Below, piece after piece: positions 62,227-64,000 of a stretch of 64,000 bases of DNA (position 1 is the first letter of the stretch; every line of letters begins with the position of its first letter). Below the pieces are notes generated by a model. It was not told the DNA's origin. It searched no databases and saw only the letters and a list, made by a program, of their open reading frames with translations. Source of the DNA: AC-49 sp963766605 (lineage in GTDB: Bacteria > Actinomycetota > Thermoleophilia > Solirubrobacterales > Solirubrobacteraceae); contig CAVYAT010000001.1 in assembly GCA_963766605.1 (NCBI GenBank), forward strand, positions 620,001-684,000, in the 5' to 3' direction. A program made the translations under genes and the position numbers.

Positions 62227-63726
62227 GTGACTGTGCCTGGCTCGGCTCTCGATGCGGATCGGCTACGCCGGTTGCTCGATGCCCGCCGGGCGCTGTTGGC
62301 GGGGCTGGGGGTCGACGAGGCGCTGGCCGAGTTTCTCGGCCTCGCGCGAGAGCTGACCGGCTGCGGCGCGGCGCGGTTCGCGGCTTCGGACATCGATGCG
62401 GTGTCCACCGACATCTCGGTCGCCGTCCCGGTGACGATCGGCGGTGAGAGGTGGGGCAGCCTGCACCTGACCGACAAGACACACGGCGAGTTCGATGCGG
62501 CCGACCGGGAGATCGCGCTCGTGCTCGCGGAGTGGGCGGCTATCGCCATCGATACCGCCCGGGTCGCAGCGCGGGCCGAACAGCGCCGCGATGAGCTCGA
62601 GCAGGCGGTCAGCCGGCTGCAGGCGACCGTGGACATCGCGCTGGCGGTCGGCGGCGAGACCGACTCCGGACGGGTGCTCGAGCTGATCGTCAACCGCGGA
62701 AGGGCGCTGGTCGGAGCCCGTGCGATGGTGATCCTGGTGCGCGAGGGCGACGGGCTCGTCGTCGCGGCGACGGCCGGCGAGTTGTCGCCCGGTCTGGCCG
62801 GGACCCGCCTGGAACTGAGCGACTCGGTCGCCGAGCGCGTGCTCGACACGGGCCGGTCGGAGGTACTGGCCGACGTGTCGGACCGGCTGCGGCTGCCCGC
62901 GGGGGCGCTCGACGTACAGCCAACGACCGGGCTGTTCGTCCCCTTGATCTTCCGCGGCCGTGACGTCGGCGTGCTGGAGGCGTTTGACCGTGCCGGCCCT
63001 CACCGCGAGTTCGACGTCCGCGACACAGAGCTGCTGACGTCGTTCGCGGCCAGCGCGGCGATCGCGATCGCCAGCAGCCAGAGCGTCGACGCCGACCGCC
63101 TGCGCCACAGCGTCGAGGCGACCGAGCAGGAGCGCCGCCGCTGGGCGCGCGAGCTGCACGACGAGACGTTGCAGGGGCTTGCGAGCCTGCGCGTTCTGCT
63201 CTCGGCGGCTCGGCGGTCGGACAACCCCCAGCGCCTCCAGGGCGCGGTCGACGTCTCGCTCGCGCAACTCGACCAGGAGATGGACAGCCTCCACTCGCTC
63301 ATCACCGAGTTGCGGCCGGCGTCGCTCGACGACATCGGGCTCGCAGCCGCCGTCGAGGCGCTCGGCGACCGCACCGCCGCGCTGCAGGGACTGATCGTGG
63401 AAGCGCGGGTGGTGCTGGGCGACGATGCGCCGCGGTTGCACCCCGACCTCGAGAGCACGATCTACCGGCTCGTCCAGGAGTCGCTGACCAACGTCGTCAA
63501 GCACGCCGGCGCGACACGGGTCGATATCGACATCACCCGATGCGCCGACGACGTCGACATCGTGATCGCTGACGACGGAGTCGGCTTCGACCCGGAGGCC
63601 GCGGCCGCCGGGTTCGGTCTCACCGGGATGCGCGAACGGGCGGCGCTCGCCGATGGGGAGTTCTCGGTGGGCTCGACCGCGCAGGGTACGACGGTCCGTG
63701 TGGTTCTTCCGCTGCGCCTGGCCTAG
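62227..63726 (+). CDS. GAF-domain sensor histidine kinase (NarL-type)
   Basis: 499 residues from GTG 62227, no membrane segment. A degenerate then a clear GAF domain (about 15-125 and 140-285), HisKA_3 with ARELHDETLQGLASLRVLL (phospho-His in LHDE), and HATPase with DDGVGFDP and GFGLTGMRERAAL. DevS/NarX-like cytosolic kinases pair with LuxR-type regulators, and one is encoded convergently with a 4-base overlap. Ligand unknown (haem, nucleotide or redox are typical of GAF). Confidence 0.92.
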   Translation: MTVPGSALDADRLRRLLDARRALLAGLGVDEALAEFLGLARELTGCGAARFAASDIDAVSTDISVAVPVTIGGERWGSLHLTDKTHGEFDAADREIALVLAEWAAIAIDTARVAARAEQRRDELEQAVSRLQATVDIALAVGGETDSGRVLELIVNRGRALVGARAMVILVREGDGLVVAATAGELSPGLAGTRLELSDSVAERVLDTGRSEVLADVSDRLRLPAGALDVQPTTGLFVPLIFRGRDVGVLEAFDRAGPHREFDVRDTELLTSFAASAAIAIASSQSVDADRLRHSVEATEQERRRWARELHDETLQGLASLRVLLSAARRSDNPQRLQGAVDVSLAQLDQEMDSLHSLITELRPASLDDIGLAAAVEALGDRTAALQGLIVEARVVLGDDAPRLHPDLESTIYRLVQESLTNVVKHAGATRVDIDITRCADDVDIVIADDGVGFDPEAAAAGFGLTGMRERAALADGEFSVGSTAQGTTVRVVLPLRLA

Positions 63727-64000
63727 GAGACCGAGGTCTCGATCAGCCCGTGATCGAGCGCGTAGCGGACGAGCTCGGCACGGCTGGTGAGGTCGAGCTT
63801 CTGCAGGATGTGCAGCCGGTGGGACTCGACCGTGCGTACGCTGAGCACGAGCTGGGCCGCGATCTCGCCGTTCGTGTGCCCGTGCGCGATGAGTCCGAGG
63901 ATCTCCAGCTCGCGCGCGGTCAGGTGTCCGACCTCGCCGCGCTCGGGCAGAGCGGACGCGACGGCGCCCGCGGCGAGCTCCGGGTTGAGATACCCGCGCC
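63723..64000 (-). CDS. LuxR/NarL-family response regulator (5' part outside window)
   Basis: The last 92 codons are visible. GYLNPELAAGAVASAL, then the LuxR-type helix-turn-helix LTARELEILGLIAHGHTNGE, QLVLSVRTVESHRLHILQKL and TSRAELVRYALDHGL. The receiver domain lies beyond the window. It converges on the GAF kinase, its probable partner. Confidence 0.93.
   Translation of the reverse strand, partial: RGYLNPELAAGAVASALPERGEVGHLTARELEILGLIAHGHTNGEIAAQLVLSVRTVESHRLHILQKLDLTSRAELVRYALDHGLIETSVS

Overview
The window is high-GC DNA with dense, often overlapping genes (ATGA and GTGA junctions), frequent GTG starts and actinobacterial gene content. The style of the large secreted repeat proteins, the paired aldehyde dehydrogenases next to deoC, and the flavin/ferredoxin operon fit a soil actinomycete of the Thermoleophilia (Solirubrobacterales-like). 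That placement is an inference from gene content; no database was searched.

Layout. 1-8.4 kb looks like ordinary chromosome: a minus-strand deoxyribose/aldehyde operon (deoC, two aldehyde dehydrogenases, an epimerase cut by the window edge), a divergent LOG-family gene with deoB, a polysaccharide deacetylase, a thioesterase and a secreted protein. An intact tRNA-Ser(UGA) lies at 8475-8561. From there to about 57.0 kb the sequence is punctuated by at least seven 3'-terminal tRNA-Ser fragments, all on the plus strand (near 9.55, 10.3, 25.96, 46.35, 52.86, 53.9 and 57.0 kb). The first three carry a shared block of about 100 bases upstream, with direct repeats TGTCCCGAA and an inverted repeat GGCAG/CTGCC. 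Two others keep parts of it. This is the pattern expected of successive integrations into one tRNA gene, and it is the most unusual structure in the window. No integrase gene is visible.

Contents of the segments. (1) TacA/TacT-type toxin-antitoxin. (2) HicA/HicB toxin-antitoxin. (3) A 15.6-kb segment with a YfcC/ArcD-like antiporter, arginine deiminase, ornithine carbamoyltransferase, carbamate kinase, an APC permease, two P-type ATPases, an Orn/Lys/Arg decarboxylase, a DedA protein and a lipoprotein. It looks like arginine fermentation and ion or pH homeostasis. (4) A 20-kb segment of giant secreted beta-propeller/repeat proteins, gene fragments, an IS110 element and a TetR regulator. (5) A six-gene redox operon (cytochrome-b-like protein, Pro-rich protein, ApbE flavin transferase, ferric-reductase-like protein, NuoF-like protein, ferredoxin) with a convergent two-component system. 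(6) A single aquaporin gene. (7) A GMC oxidoreductase, an ion channel and a small membrane protein.

57-64 kb holds a BlaI/M56 pair divergent from a membrane protein and a COG4315-type lipoprotein, an L,D-transpeptidase remnant, two small coupled genes, a GNAT enzyme coupled to a sulfide:quinone-reductase-like flavoprotein, and a GAF histidine kinase converging on a LuxR-type regulator cut by the window end.

Several genes are broken by single changes: arcC, the start of the APC permease and the end of the second ATPase by one-base indels, and the NHL-repeat protein by an in-frame TAG. Whether these are real decay or assembly errors cannot be settled from the sequence alone.
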